This document shows positions 7,409 through 15,589 of a stretch of 64,000 bases of DNA, piece after piece. The notes below the pieces were generated by a model, which saw only the letters and a list, made by a program, of their open reading frames with translations, had not been told where the DNA came from and made no database searches. Position 1 is the first letter of the stretch. Each line of letters starts with the position of its first letter. The stretch covers positions 415,812-479,811 of the forward strand of contig NZ_DS996359.1 in the NCBI RefSeq assembly GCF_000156375.1, given 5' to 3'. This DNA comes from Desulfovibrio piger ATCC 29098 (lineage in GTDB: Bacteria > Desulfobacterota > Desulfovibrionia > Desulfovibrionales > Desulfovibrionaceae). A program made the translations under genes and the position numbers.

Positions 7409-8875
7409 ATGTCGGAACAGGTCAAGTTGGAAAAGTCCCTTTCGCCGTTGCAGGTGTGCGCACTGGCACTGGGCTCCATTGTCGGTTGGGGTTGCTTTGT
7501 GCTGCCCGGTGATATGTTCCTGCCCCAGGCCGGTCCTGTGGGTACCCTGCTTGGTTTCTTTGTCGGCGCCTGCCTGATCAGCTTCGTTGCCGTATGCCTC
7601 AGCTACATGGTCAAATACGCCCCTGTTGCTGGCGGTGCTTTTGCTTATGCGTATATCGGTTTTGGCCCTCATGCCGCTTTTGTGTGCGGCTGGGCGCTGG
7701 TCATCGGCTATCTTGCCATTGTTGCTATCGACATCGCAGCCCTCTCGGTCATTTTCCGCTTCCTCTTCCCCGGCGTGTTTGAGTTCGGAGAGCTCTATTC
7801 CATCGCCGGCTGGACCGTGTATTCCGGCGAAGTCATATTGATGACGGCCGGTACCCTCTTCTTCGGTTACATCAACTACCGCGGTATCGGCTTTGCCGGC
7901 GCCCTGCAGCTGATCCTGGCCTTCATGCTGACCTTCGGCATCCTGGCCCTGTTCGGCGGCGTGCTGACCCTGGATACCGCCAGCGTGGCCAACCTGAGCC
8001 CCGCCTTCTCCGACAAGCGCAGCATGCTGGCCTGCGTGCTGCTGGTCTTCGCCATCTCTCCCTTCCTGTTCGTGGGCTTCGATACCGTGCCCCAGGCTGC
8101 TGAAGAATTCGCCTTCGATCCTTCCCGTGCCCGCAACATCATGGTCGTCGCCATCTTCTGCGGCGTGCTCCTGTACGCCATGGTGATGCTCTCCGTGGGC
8201 ATGGCCGTGCCGTATCCTGAACTGCTGGCCAAGCTCGACGCCCAGCGCGCCACCGGCGGCGCCGCCTGGGGCACCGGTGAAGTGGCCACCATGGCCTTCG
8301 GCAAGTTCGGCTCCATCGTGCTGGCCGTGGCCGTGTTCGGCGCCGTGTGCACCGGTACCAACGGTTTCTTCATCGCCACCAGCCGCCTGCTGCTCAGCAT
8401 GTCCCGCAGCGGCATCCTGCCCGCCTGGTTCGGTGAGATCCATCCCAAGTACCGCACCCCCTACAAGGCCATCCTGTTCACCATCATCGTCGTGCTGCTG
8501 ACTCCCTTCGCCGGCCGCTCCGCCGTGGCCTGGACCGTGGACATGAGCTCCGTGGGTACCGGTATCGGCTACCTGTTCACCTGCCTGGCCGCCCGCCGCG
8601 TGATCATGGGCAGCGAAGGCGTGGACAAGAAGGGCCTCAAGCTGTTCTGCTGCGCCGTGGGCACCATCACCGCCGTCATGTGCATCCTGCTCCTGCTGGT
8701 GCCCGGTTCCCCCGCCCGCATCGGTACTGCCCCCTTCATCTGCCTGGCCGTGTGGGTCGTGCTGGGCTTCATCTTCTACTTCTCCAACAAGAAGCACTGG
8801 ATCTCCCTGCCTGAAGAAAAGGTCCGTGAGAACGTGCTGGGCCGCAAGGACATCGCGGTCTTCTTCAAGAAGTAA
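7409..8875 (+). CDS. APC-superfamily amino acid/amine permease
   Basis: A 488-residue inner-membrane transporter of the amino acid-polyamine-organocation superfamily with about 12 membrane spans. The first span carries ALGSIVGWGCFVLPG, the unwound-helix substrate motif of the family. PVAGGAFAYAYIGFG and PFLFVGFDTVPQAAEEF also fit it. ATG 7409 follows cggagaaaat; an upstream in-frame extension would start before the -24/-12 promoter and is rejected. Substrate is unknown: an amino acid, amine or amino-sulfonate are all possible. The sigma-54 promoter upstream ties it to the regulation of the GRE locus downstream. A hairpin with GCAA loop (8884-8903) and a terminator (8943-8972) follow. Later codons are strongly C-ending, a sign of high expression. 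Confidence 0.85.
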   Translation: MSEQVKLEKSLSPLQVCALALGSIVGWGCFVLPGDMFLPQAGPVGTLLGFFVGACLISFVAVCLSYMVKYAPVAGGAFAYAYIGFGPHAAFVCGWALVIGYLAIVAIDIAALSVIFRFLFPGVFEFGELYSIAGWTVYSGEVILMTAGTLFFGYINYRGIGFAGALQLILAFMLTFGILALFGGVLTLDTASVANLSPAFSDKRSMLACVLLVFAISPFLFVGFDTVPQAAEEFAFDPSRARNIMVVAIFCGVLLYAMVMLSVGMAVPYPELLAKLDAQRATGGAAWGTGEVATMAFGKFGSIVLAVAVFGAVCTGTNGFFIATSRLLLSMSRSGILPAWFGEIHPKYRTPYKAILFTIIVVLLTPFAGRSAVAWTVDMSSVGTGIGYLFTCLAARRVIMGSEGVDKKGLKLFCCAVGTITAVMCILLLLVPGSPARIGTAPFICLAVWVVLGFIFYFSNKKHWISLPEEKVRENVLGRKDIAVFFKK

Positions 8876-8942
8876 CCTCCGGCGGCTCCCCGCAAGGGGA
8901 GCCGGACACTGGCTGTCCGTTCGCCGGACCGCCTTTCATGGA

Positions 8943-8972
8943 AGCCGCCCTGCCCCCCGGGGCGGCTTTTTT
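8943..8972 (+). terminator. Terminator after the APC permease
   Basis: AGCCGCCC and GGGCGGCT form a stem followed by six T. It lies 68 bases past the permease stop and separates it from the TSUP gene, which therefore probably has its own promoter or depends on read-through. Confidence 0.8.
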
Positions 8973-9091
8973 ATCGGCTCCCGGGCCCCTTGCCAAAACG
9001 GCGCGGCGCCCCTATGCAGGAGCAGCACCACAGATCATGCGGCCCCGTTCCCGGAAAGGGCGGCGGGGCCGCGTCCACAGGAGGGAAGGGT

Positions 9092-9829
9092 ATGCCCGAA
9101 GCTACGGACCTTTTTGTTTTCTTTGCCTGGATCCTGGGCGGTTTCGTCTCCGGCGTGAGCGGTATCGGCGGGGCCATGGTGGCCTTTCCCCTGCTGGCGC
9201 TGGTCATCCCCGTCCATCAGCTCATCGCGCTGACGTGCATCATCAACGTGGTCATGGACGGCTGTCTGGCCAGCATGCACTTCCGGCATTGCCGGCTTTC
9301 TTCCCTCTGGCCTATGCTGGCGGGCTCCGTGCCCGGGTCCTTCGCCGGGCTCTACATCCTGCAGATCTGCTCCGGCGCCGTCCTGCAGGGCGCCGTGGGC
9401 CTGCTGCTGCTCTACTATGTGTACTGGCAGATGACCTACCGCGCCGCGCAGGGACCCGTTTCCCATCCGCAGATGCTGGGGGCCGCGGCGGGCTTCGGGG
9501 CCGGTCTGCTGGGCACGGCCATCTCCTTCGACGGTCCGCCCATCGGCGCCTATGGCCTGTGCATGGGCTGGGAGCCGCGCGTCTTCCTGGGCACGCTGGG
9601 CGTCTTTTTCGTGATCCGCGGTTCCCTCACCGTGATCCTGCAGGCCACGGCCGGTTTCTACACCCCGGAAGTTTTGGGCTATGCCCTGTACGGGGCGCCC
9701 GGCGTCATCCTGGGCACCCTGCTGGCCTTCCCCGTGGCCAAGTGCATCCCGCAGGAGACCTTCCGCAAGGTGCTGCTGGTCATCATCGGCGTGGCCGGGG
9801 CGGTCTGCCTGGTGCGCGCCTTCCTGTAA
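9092..9829 (+). CDS. TSUP (TauE/SafE) family exporter, copy 1
   Basis: A 245-residue membrane protein of the TSUP (TauE/SafE) family with about eight membrane spans. Recognisable pieces are GGFVSGVSGIGGAMVAFPLLALVIP at the start (the GGxxSG...GGG-like repeat) and a second repeat AAGFGAGLLGTAISFDGPP. Family members move sulfite, sulfoacetate or related anions, usually outward, but the substrate cannot be read here. ATG 9092 is chosen for its aggagggaaggg ribosome site. It is very similar along its whole length to the gene at 16009-16743, so the GRE locus is bracketed by paralogous exporters. A perfect 14-bp hairpin (9856-9888) lies downstream. Confidence 0.85.
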   Translation: MPEATDLFVFFAWILGGFVSGVSGIGGAMVAFPLLALVIPVHQLIALTCIINVVMDGCLASMHFRHCRLSSLWPMLAGSVPGSFAGLYILQICSGAVLQGAVGLLLLYYVYWQMTYRAAQGPVSHPQMLGAAAGFGAGLLGTAISFDGPPIGAYGLCMGWEPRVFLGTLGVFFVIRGSLTVILQATAGFYTPEVLGYALYGAPGVILGTLLAFPVAKCIPQETFRKVLLVIIGVAGAVCLVRAFL

Positions 9830-9855
9830 TGCCCGTTTCTGGAGCATGAGATGCG

Positions 9856-9888
9856 GAACGGCCGGCGGAATGTGTCCGCCGGCCGTTC
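9856..9888. terminator. Bidirectional hairpin between convergent genes
   Basis: GAACGGCCGGCGGA and TCCGCCGGCCGTTC form a perfect 14-bp stem with a 5-base loop between the ends of the TSUP gene and the minus-strand regulator. T-runs are weak on both sides, so termination is probable rather than certain. Confidence 0.6.
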
Positions 9889-9919
9889 TCGTCTTTGCCG
9901 CATCCTTCGCAGGGCGGGA

Positions 9920-11431
9920 TCAGTCTTCGTTTTCGATGTGCAGGACCTTCATGCGGTAGTGCAGGCCCGCCGGGGTCAGCTCCATGATCCGGGCCGCCTT
10001 GGCCACGTTGCCGCCGGTCACGCGCAGCACGTTGCGGATGCAGCTGGACTCGTACTCGTGCAGGCAGGTCTTGATGGAGACGCTGTCGCCGCGCCGGATG
10101 CCGCGGTAGTCGAAGTAGTCCGGCGTCGTGCCCGCAGGGACCTGGAGCTGGGCCTCCGCATGCCGCATGACCGGCAGGGGCGGGCGCAGGTCGTCGTCCG
10201 CGGGCTGAAGGTTGCAGGCCTCGCGGAAGTGGCGCGGCAGGTTGTGGACGGTGATGACGTCGCTGCCGTCCAGCAGGGCCAGGCTGCCCTCGATGACGTG
10301 GGCCAGTTCCCGGATGTTGCCGGGCCAGGGGTAGCGGCGGAAGATGCCCATGACCTCGTCGTCCAGGGTGACGCCGGCGGTCTTCATGGCCAGTTCCGAG
10401 CGGTTTATGATATGCCGGACCAGCAGGGGGATGTCGTTCTGGCGCTTGCGCAGGGGCGGCACGGCGATGCCCACCACGGCCAGGCGATAGAAGAGGTCGC
10501 GGCGCAGCAGGCCCTGGTCCACGGCCCGCAGGGGATGCTCGTTGAGGATGCTGATGATGCGCACGTTGATGGGGATCTCCGTATGGGAGCCCAGACGGCG
10601 CACGCGCTTTTCCTGGATGACGCGCAACAGCTTGGCCTGCAGGCCAAGGGGCATGGAGTTGAGTTCGTCGAAGAGCAGGGTGCCGCAGTTGGCCTTTTCG
10701 AACAGGCCGGGCTTGTCCGGGGCGTCGGTGTAGGCCCCCTTGACGGTACCGAACAGGATGCCTTCCAGCAGGTTCTCGGGGATGGCGGCGCAGTTGACCG
10801 GGATGAACGGATGCCCGGCGCGGCTGCTGGCCGAGTGGATGGCCTGGGCGAACAGTTCCTTGCCGGTGCCGCTCTCGCCCCAGATCATGACCGGCGAGGA
10901 GCTGGTGGCCGCGGAGCGGGCCTCGTGGATGCATTCCTGCAGGGCCTCGTCCCGGCCCACGATGCTGGAGAAGGTATAGTAGTTGTAGGGCGCGTCCGCG
11001 TTGCAGGGCTTGAGGGGGCGGCGCGACTCCGAGACGTGGGCGGTGTTGCCCGTCCAGATGGTGAAGGCGATGACGCCGTCCTTGCGCCCGTGGTCGAACA
11101 GGGGAAAGAAGTCCGTCACCGTGCTGGCCAGGAAGTTGGTGGAGGTGGCGTACCAGTAGGCTTTTTTGAGCAGGGGCTTGCCGGTCTGGAGGCATTCTAT
11201 GGTGGGGATGACCTCCAGCTCGTGGGGGACGTAGAGGCTGGTGATGTGCTGTCCTTCCACGGGGATGCGGGTGAAACCGTCGGCACGGCGCTGGATGGGG
11301 TTCATGTACTCGCAGATGCCGTCGGCATCGACCACGGCCACACCGATGCACATATTGTCCCAGATGGCCCGGATCTGCGGCGTCAGTACCGAGGCCCGGT
11401 TGACGTTGTAGAACTGGCGGCTGTTGAACAT
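9920..11431 (-). CDS. Sigma-54-dependent activator (PAS-AAA+-Fis), RocR-like
   Basis: A 503-residue bacterial enhancer-binding protein. An N-terminal PAS-like sensor spans about residues 20-130 (IGVAVVDADGICEYMNPIQRR). The AAA+ domain spans about 155-390 with Walker A GESGTGKE and a Walker B strand TLLFDELNSMP. The C-terminus has a Fis-type helix-turn-helix (GGNVAKAARIMELTPAGLHYR). The GAFTGA loop that touches sigma-54 reads GAYTDA here (residues 232-237), so its second Gly is Asp. It is divergent from the GRE gene, whose -24/-12 promoter lies between them. It is therefore the likely activator of the GRE operon and perhaps of the APC and TSUP genes. The PAS ligand is unknown. Confidence 0.85.
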   Translation of the reverse strand: MFNSRQFYNVNRASVLTPQIRAIWDNMCIGVAVVDADGICEYMNPIQRRADGFTRIPVEGQHITSLYVPHELEVIPTIECLQTGKPLLKKAYWYATSTNFLASTVTDFFPLFDHGRKDGVIAFTIWTGNTAHVSESRRPLKPCNADAPYNYYTFSSIVGRDEALQECIHEARSAATSSSPVMIWGESGTGKELFAQAIHSASSRAGHPFIPVNCAAIPENLLEGILFGTVKGAYTDAPDKPGLFEKANCGTLLFDELNSMPLGLQAKLLRVIQEKRVRRLGSHTEIPINVRIISILNEHPLRAVDQGLLRRDLFYRLAVVGIAVPPLRKRQNDIPLLVRHIINRSELAMKTAGVTLDDEVMGIFRRYPWPGNIRELAHVIEGSLALLDGSDVITVHNLPRHFREACNLQPADDDLRPPLPVMRHAEAQLQVPAGTTPDYFDYRGIRRGDSVSIKTCLHEYESSCIRNVLRVTGGNVAKAARIMELTPAGLHYRMKVLHIENED

Positions 11432-11557
11432 GCTTTTCCCCCCGGATAAGGGACTTTTACAAAGAGAAAGTTTTTTTGATTTTCATTAAAATTTCTTTAT
11501 TTTTTCTTGCGGTCAAGCTGTTTATTTATATCAATAAAAACAAATAGTTAAATATCA

Positions 11558-11594
11558 AAAATGGCAATTTGTCCATTTTGGCACAGCCTATGCT
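11558..11594 (+). promoter_or_regulatory. Sigma-54 promoter and inverted repeat upstream of the first GRE
   Basis: TTGGCACAGCCTATGCT (11578-11594) keeps GG and GC 10 bases apart and matches most of the -24/-12 consensus. Directly upstream AAAATGG (11558-11564) and CCATTTT (11573-11579) form a perfect 7-bp inverted repeat touching the -24 element. This repeat is closer than usual for an enhancer site and may be an additional operator. The rest of the 244-base divergent region is AT-rich. Confidence 0.65.
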
Positions 11595-11675
11595 TTACAT
11601 TGCGTATCGGCACGGGACGCGCCCGGCGCGTCCCTGCCCCGACATGCAAACAACATCGCCTTTCAGGAGATCGTC

Positions 11676-14120
11676 ATGACCGTACATCAGTTCGAAGACA
11701 ACGCCGCCAAGGGCGCCCAGGGTTACGCCATCAACTGGGACACCGCCGAAGCCCGCGTGAAAGACCTCAAGGCCTATCTCATGAACGCCCCTCAGGTTAT
11801 GGACTCCGAGCGGCTGCAGTTCCTGAACGAGGTGTATGAGGAGTTCCAGGGCGAACCCGTTTTCTACATCCGCGCCAAGCTGCTTGAGCGCGTGCTGACC
11901 AAGAAAAAGATCTTCCTGGACGGCAACCCCATCGTGGGCACCCTGACCGGTACCCGCGCCGGTGTGTACGCCTATCCTGAATGGAACGTGGCCTGGATCA
12001 AGGAAGAGATGCAGATGGCCAAGATGGCTTCTCTGGGCGAGATGAAGATCCCCCAGGAGACCTCCGAGCTGCTGGAAAAGACCTACAAGAAGTGGAAGGG
12101 CCGCACCTGCATCGACCTGAACAACAAGATGTTCAAGGACAAGTACGGCTTCAACCCCGCTCCGTACTCCAAGGCCGGCGTGTACTATGACAACGTCAGC
12201 GTGGCCAGCGGCTCCGGTATCGCCGACTACCCCCTGGCCCTGAACAAGGGCCTGCGCTGGGTCATCGACGACATCAAGAAGCGCCTGCTGGAATGCCCCA
12301 CCACCCTGGCCAACAAGGAAAAGCATGACCTGTACCGCGCCATGATCGTGGCCACGGAAGCCGTCATCGCCCACTCCCACCGCTACGCCGACCTGGCCGA
12401 AAAGACCGCCGAGACCGAGACCGATCCCAAGGCCAAGGCCGAACTGCTGGAGATCGCCGAGATCTGCCGCCGCGTGCCCGAATTCCCGGCCCGCAACTTC
12501 CGCGAAGCCATCCAGTCCTTCTGGTTCATCCATCTGGCCATCGAAGTGGAACAGATGGCCTGCGCCTGCTCCCCGGGCCGCTACGGCCAGTACATGTACC
12601 CCTTCTACAAGAAGGACATCGAAGAGGGCAATCTGACCCGCGAACAGGTGCTGACCCTGCTGAAGTTCCAGTGGATCAAGCATCTTGAGCTGGCCGAATA
12701 CCAGGGCGGCTCCTACGCCATGACCCTGTCCGGCCACACCGGCCAGAGCATCACCATCGGCGGCGTGGACGCCAACGGCAACGACGCCAGCACCGAGCTG
12801 GAAGAACTGCTGCTGGAGACCCAGATCCAGATGAAGAACATCCAGCCCACGCTGACCCTGCTCTACCATCCCAAGCTGAAGGAATCCTACATGCAGAAGG
12901 TGGTGGAATGCATCCGCGGCGGTTCCGGCCAGCCCCAGATCCTCAACAACAACGTGGTCATCCAGCGCAACCTGGCCCGCTTCTCCCAGTACGAAGGCGG
13001 CATCACCCTGGAAGACGCCCGCAACTGCGGCAACTACGGCTGCGTGTCCACCGGCATCTGCGGCAAGGGCAGCTTCATCACCCAGGAAGACCAGCCCTGC
13101 CTGGCCAAGATCGTGGAACTGATGCTCTACAACGGCAAGGACCCGCTGACCAAGAAGCAGCTGGGCATCGAGACCGGTGATCCGACCCAGTTCCAGAGCT
13201 TCGACGAAGTGTACGACGCCTACAAGAAGCAGCTGCGCCACATCTTCGGCATCTCCCGCAAGCACTCCGACCTGAGCCAGATGGCCCGCCTGCAGGTGGT
13301 GCCCAGCATCTTCCGCTCGGTCATGTACGACGGCTGCATCGAAAAGGGCATGTGCGAAGAAGCCGGCGGCACCCGTTATCCCCAGGTCAACCCCATCATG
13401 ACCGCTGGTATCGACGCCGCCAACTCCCTGCTGGCCATCAAGCACCTGGTGTTCGACACCAAGAAGATCACCATGGCCCAGCTGATGGAAGCCATCAAGG
13501 CCAACTTCGAAGGCTACGAAGACATCCGCAAGATGTGCTTCGAAGCTCCCAAGCACGGCAACGACTACCCCGAAGTGGAAGGCTTCGTGCAGCAGTACTA
13601 CCGTGACGTGGACGAGATCCACCACTCCGTGGGTCCGGACTGCTTCGGCCACCGTACGCCTCTGGACGCCTACTCGCTGTCCTACCACAACTACTTCGGC
13701 TCCCTCATGGGTGCCCTGCCCACGGGCCGCAAGGCCGGTGTGGCCCTGACCGACGGCAGCGTGTCCGCCATGCCCGGCACCGACCATGAAGGCATCACCG
13801 CCCTCATCAAGTCCGGCGCCGAAGCCATCGACACCGTGCGCTACGGCGCCAACCACTTCAACGTCAAGTTCGTGCCCTCCGCCCTGGAAGGTCCCAACGG
13901 TGCCCGCACGCTGATCTCGCTCATCAAGACCTACTGCGACTTCGGCGGCTCTCACATCCAGTTCAACTGCGTGAGCTCCGACACCCTGCGTGACGCCCAG
14001 AAGAACCCGCAGGACTACACCGACCTTGTGGTCCGCGTGGCCGGCTTCAGCGCCTACTTCACCCGTCTGGACAAGGGCGTGCAGAACGAGATCGTCAAGC
14101 GTACCGAGTACGCTTCCTAA
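11676..14120 (+). CDS. Glycyl radical enzyme of unknown substrate (CVS active-site variant)
   Basis: An 814-residue cytoplasmic glycyl radical enzyme. The C-terminal radical loop is RVAGFSAYF with the radical Gly at residue 790, 24 from the end as in the family. The thiyl Cys is Cys456 in GCVSTG. In choline lyase, hydroxyproline dehydratase, arylacetate decarboxylases and isethionate lyase the residue two after this Cys is Glu; here it is Ser458. It is not pyruvate formate-lyase, which has adjacent Cys-Cys. ATG 11676 follows aggagatcgtc. Codons are almost all C-ending, like por and pta, implying high expression. The activase and a selenoprotein follow; TSUP exporters flank the locus. Sulfonate lyase is one inferred possibility; decarboxylation or fumarate addition are others. 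Family certain, reaction unknown. Confidence 0.9.
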   Translation: MTVHQFEDNAAKGAQGYAINWDTAEARVKDLKAYLMNAPQVMDSERLQFLNEVYEEFQGEPVFYIRAKLLERVLTKKKIFLDGNPIVGTLTGTRAGVYAYPEWNVAWIKEEMQMAKMASLGEMKIPQETSELLEKTYKKWKGRTCIDLNNKMFKDKYGFNPAPYSKAGVYYDNVSVASGSGIADYPLALNKGLRWVIDDIKKRLLECPTTLANKEKHDLYRAMIVATEAVIAHSHRYADLAEKTAETETDPKAKAELLEIAEICRRVPEFPARNFREAIQSFWFIHLAIEVEQMACACSPGRYGQYMYPFYKKDIEEGNLTREQVLTLLKFQWIKHLELAEYQGGSYAMTLSGHTGQSITIGGVDANGNDASTELEELLLETQIQMKNIQPTLTLLYHPKLKESYMQKVVECIRGGSGQPQILNNNVVIQRNLARFSQYEGGITLEDARNCGNYGCVSTGICGKGSFITQEDQPCLAKIVELMLYNGKDPLTKKQLGIETGDPTQFQSFDEVYDAYKKQLRHIFGISRKHSDLSQMARLQVVPSIFRSVMYDGCIEKGMCEEAGGTRYPQVNPIMTAGIDAANSLLAIKHLVFDTKKITMAQLMEAIKANFEGYEDIRKMCFEAPKHGNDYPEVEGFVQQYYRDVDEIHHSVGPDCFGHRTPLDAYSLSYHNYFGSLMGALPTGRKAGVALTDGSVSAMPGTDHEGITALIKSGAEAIDTVRYGANHFNVKFVPSALEGPNGARTLISLIKTYCDFGGSHIQFNCVSSDTLRDAQKNPQDYTDLVVRVAGFSAYFTRLDKGVQNEIVKRTEYAS

Positions 14121-14153
14121 CCAACAGCCAATCCTTATATAACCTCCGGCCTG

Positions 14154-14181
14154 GGGACCGCGTCCGCAAGGGCGCGGTCCC
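14154..14181 (+). other. Intercistronic hairpin between GRE and activase
   Basis: GGGACCGCG and CGCGGTCCC form a 9-bp stem without a following T-run, 33 bases past the GRE stop and 28 before the activase start. It probably stabilises the GRE transcript end or reduces read-through, since an activase is needed in much smaller amounts than its enzyme. That role is inferred. Confidence 0.55.
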
Positions 14182-14208
14182 TCCGGTTGTAGTGCGGGGG
14201 AGGACGCC

Positions 14209-15105
14209 ATGAGCCAGGGAATGATCTACAATATCCAGAGGATGTCCGTGCAGGACGGTCCCGGCCTGCGGACCACGGTCTTTCTGAAAGGCTGTCCTCT
14301 GCGCTGCCTGTGGTGCAGCAATCCCGAATCGCAGCAGTTCACGCCGCAGATGCTGCTGTTCGACAATCTGTGCGTGAGCTGCGGCGCCTGCATGCAGGTC
14401 TGTCCCAACGGCGCCGTGGTGCCGCTGGAGAACGGCAAGATGGGCCGCGATACGGAAAAATGCACCCACTGCGGCGCCTGTACCGAGGTCTGTCCCAACA
14501 AGGCACGCGTCATGTCCGGCCGTATCATGACCGTGGAAGAAGTCATGGAAGTGGTCCGCAAGGACTGGCTCTTCTACGAGAACTCCGGCGGCGGCGTGAC
14601 CTTTGGCGGCGGCGAGCCCACGGCGGGCGGGCAGTTCTTCCTCGATCTGGTGCAGACCGCCCATGACGAGGGCCTGCACGTCACGGTGGATACCTGTGGC
14701 TTCTGCCCCGAGGACCGGTTTGACAAAACCATCGGCCTGGCCGATCTTTTTCTGTTCGACTGCAAGCACATGGACCCGGAACAGCACAAAAAGCTCACCG
14801 GGCAGGACAACGCCCTCATCCTGCGCAACCTGGAGGCCGCGCTCTCTTCGTCCACCGAAGTGCGCGTGCGCATGCCCCTGATGCCGGGCCTCAACGATTC
14901 CAACGAGAATCTGGCGGCCATGGCGGCCTTTTTGGGGCGTTTCGGCCGCAAGCAGGTGGAGATCATGCCCTGCCATGCCTTCGGCAAGAGCAAGTACGCC
15001 GCCCTGGGCAAGCCTTACCCCGATGTGCAGCAATATACCCCTGAAGGTCTCAAGGCCGCGGAAGAGCGCTTTGCCCGTCACGGTCTTGTCCTTGTCATCG
15101 TATAA
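14209..15105 (+). CDS. Glycyl radical enzyme activase (radical SAM)
   Basis: A 298-residue radical SAM enzyme that installs the glycyl radical. The SAM cluster motif is Cys29-x3-Cys33-x2-Cys36 (CPLRCLWC). Two ferredoxin-like 4Fe-4S motifs follow (CVSCGACMQVCP and CTHCGACTEVCP, about residues 63-95), which PFL activase lacks but most other GRE activases have. FGGGEPT matches the GGE SAM-binding strand. The reaction is reductive SAM cleavage and hydrogen abstraction from Gly790 of the GRE encoded upstream. ATG 14209 follows a strong gggggagga site. The next gene begins only 18 bases later, so it is in one operon with the HesB-like selenoprotein. Confidence 0.93.
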   Translation: MSQGMIYNIQRMSVQDGPGLRTTVFLKGCPLRCLWCSNPESQQFTPQMLLFDNLCVSCGACMQVCPNGAVVPLENGKMGRDTEKCTHCGACTEVCPNKARVMSGRIMTVEEVMEVVRKDWLFYENSGGGVTFGGGEPTAGGQFFLDLVQTAHDEGLHVTVDTCGFCPEDRFDKTIGLADLFLFDCKHMDPEQHKKLTGQDNALILRNLEAALSSSTEVRVRMPLMPGLNDSNENLAAMAAFLGRFGRKQVEIMPCHAFGKSKYAALGKPYPDVQQYTPEGLKAAEERFARHGLVLVIV

Positions 15106-15123
15106 CCCTTGATGGAGAAAACA

Positions 15124-15417
15124 ATGTTCACCGTTACTGTTGACGAGAGCATGCTGGAAAAGCTTCGCGGCATGCTGGAAGATGAAGACGAAGGTACTTG
15201 TGTGCGTCTGCGCGAATACAAGGTCGGTGGTGGCTGACATGCCAAGATCGTGCTCGGTCTGGGCATGGACGAATTTGATGAGGACGAAGACGTGCAGATC
15301 GACATCGACGGCGTTCCCTTCGCCGCGGAGAAGGATTTTCTGGAAAAGTACGGGACTGCCTTCACGCTGAGCTACGGCGAGAACAAGGAAGTGGTCCTGA
15401 CCGCCGACCAGGCCTAA
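15124..15417 (+). CDS. HesB/IscA-like selenoprotein with in-frame UGA
   Basis: A 97-residue frame from ATG 15124 (ribosome site ggag at 15114-15117) to TAA 15415-15417, interrupted only by TGA at 15235-15237, which I read as selenocysteine at position 38. Both sides are coding: CVRLREYKVGGG before and HAKIVLGLGMDEFDEDEDVQ after, a HesB/IscA-like pattern where position 38 normally carries a metal- or cluster-binding Cys. Cys26 is the other likely ligand. A bacterial SECIS hairpin follows the UGA (separate entry) and selB is in the window. HesB-like selenoproteins are known from bacterial surveys, as I recall. The role may be Fe-S or sulfur handling; the link to the GRE is inferred from the operon. 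Conventional gene callers would split or miss it. Confidence 0.88.
15235..15266 (+). promoter_or_regulatory. SECIS element and UGA selenocysteine codon
   Basis: TGA at 15235-15237 is followed 18 bases later by a GGUCU loop (15256-15260) on a 6-bp stem GUGCUC/GGGCAU (15250-15255 with 15261-15266, two G.U pairs). Both the loop sequence and the 18-base spacing equal those of the E. coli fdhF SECIS as I know it. An alternative lower pairing CATGCC/GGCATG (15238-15243 with 15262-15267) could compete. SelB bound here would decode the UGA. Confidence 0.85.
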
Positions 15418-15555
15418 TCTCCCGGGGATGTCCCCGGCACGGCAAAGGCTCCTGCCCTGGCGATGCCATCGCGAAGAGCTGCCGTAAGCGCCGGCTTCCC
15501 CGTCTGACGACGCCGTCCTGAAGCTGGCGACTGCCGCCATCAGGGCGAATACGTG

Positions 15556-15589
15556 GGGAGCCTGTCCACTGGACAGGCTCCCTTTTTTT
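15556..15589 (+). terminator. Strong terminator of the GRE operon
   Basis: GGGAGCCTGTCC and GGACAGGCTCCC form a perfect 12-bp stem with a 3-base loop followed by seven T. It lies about 140 bases past the selenoprotein stop and marks the end of the GRE-activase-selenoprotein unit. Confidence 0.92.

Noticed and set aside
11676-14120. Calling the GRE pyruvate formate-lyase or isethionate sulfite-lyase
   Set aside because: PFL needs adjacent Cys-Cys, and the known lyases have Glu two residues after the thiyl Cys. Neither fits GCVST, so no substrate is claimed.
11595-14210. An 871-codon open frame antisense to the GRE
   Set aside because: It is the mirror of a gene with almost only C-ending codons, has low-complexity Gly/Val/His composition and no ribosome site or domain.
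15235-15237. Reading the TGA as a disabling mutation (pseudogene)
   Set aside because: The frame stays intact on both sides, a SECIS hairpin with correct spacing follows, and selB is present.
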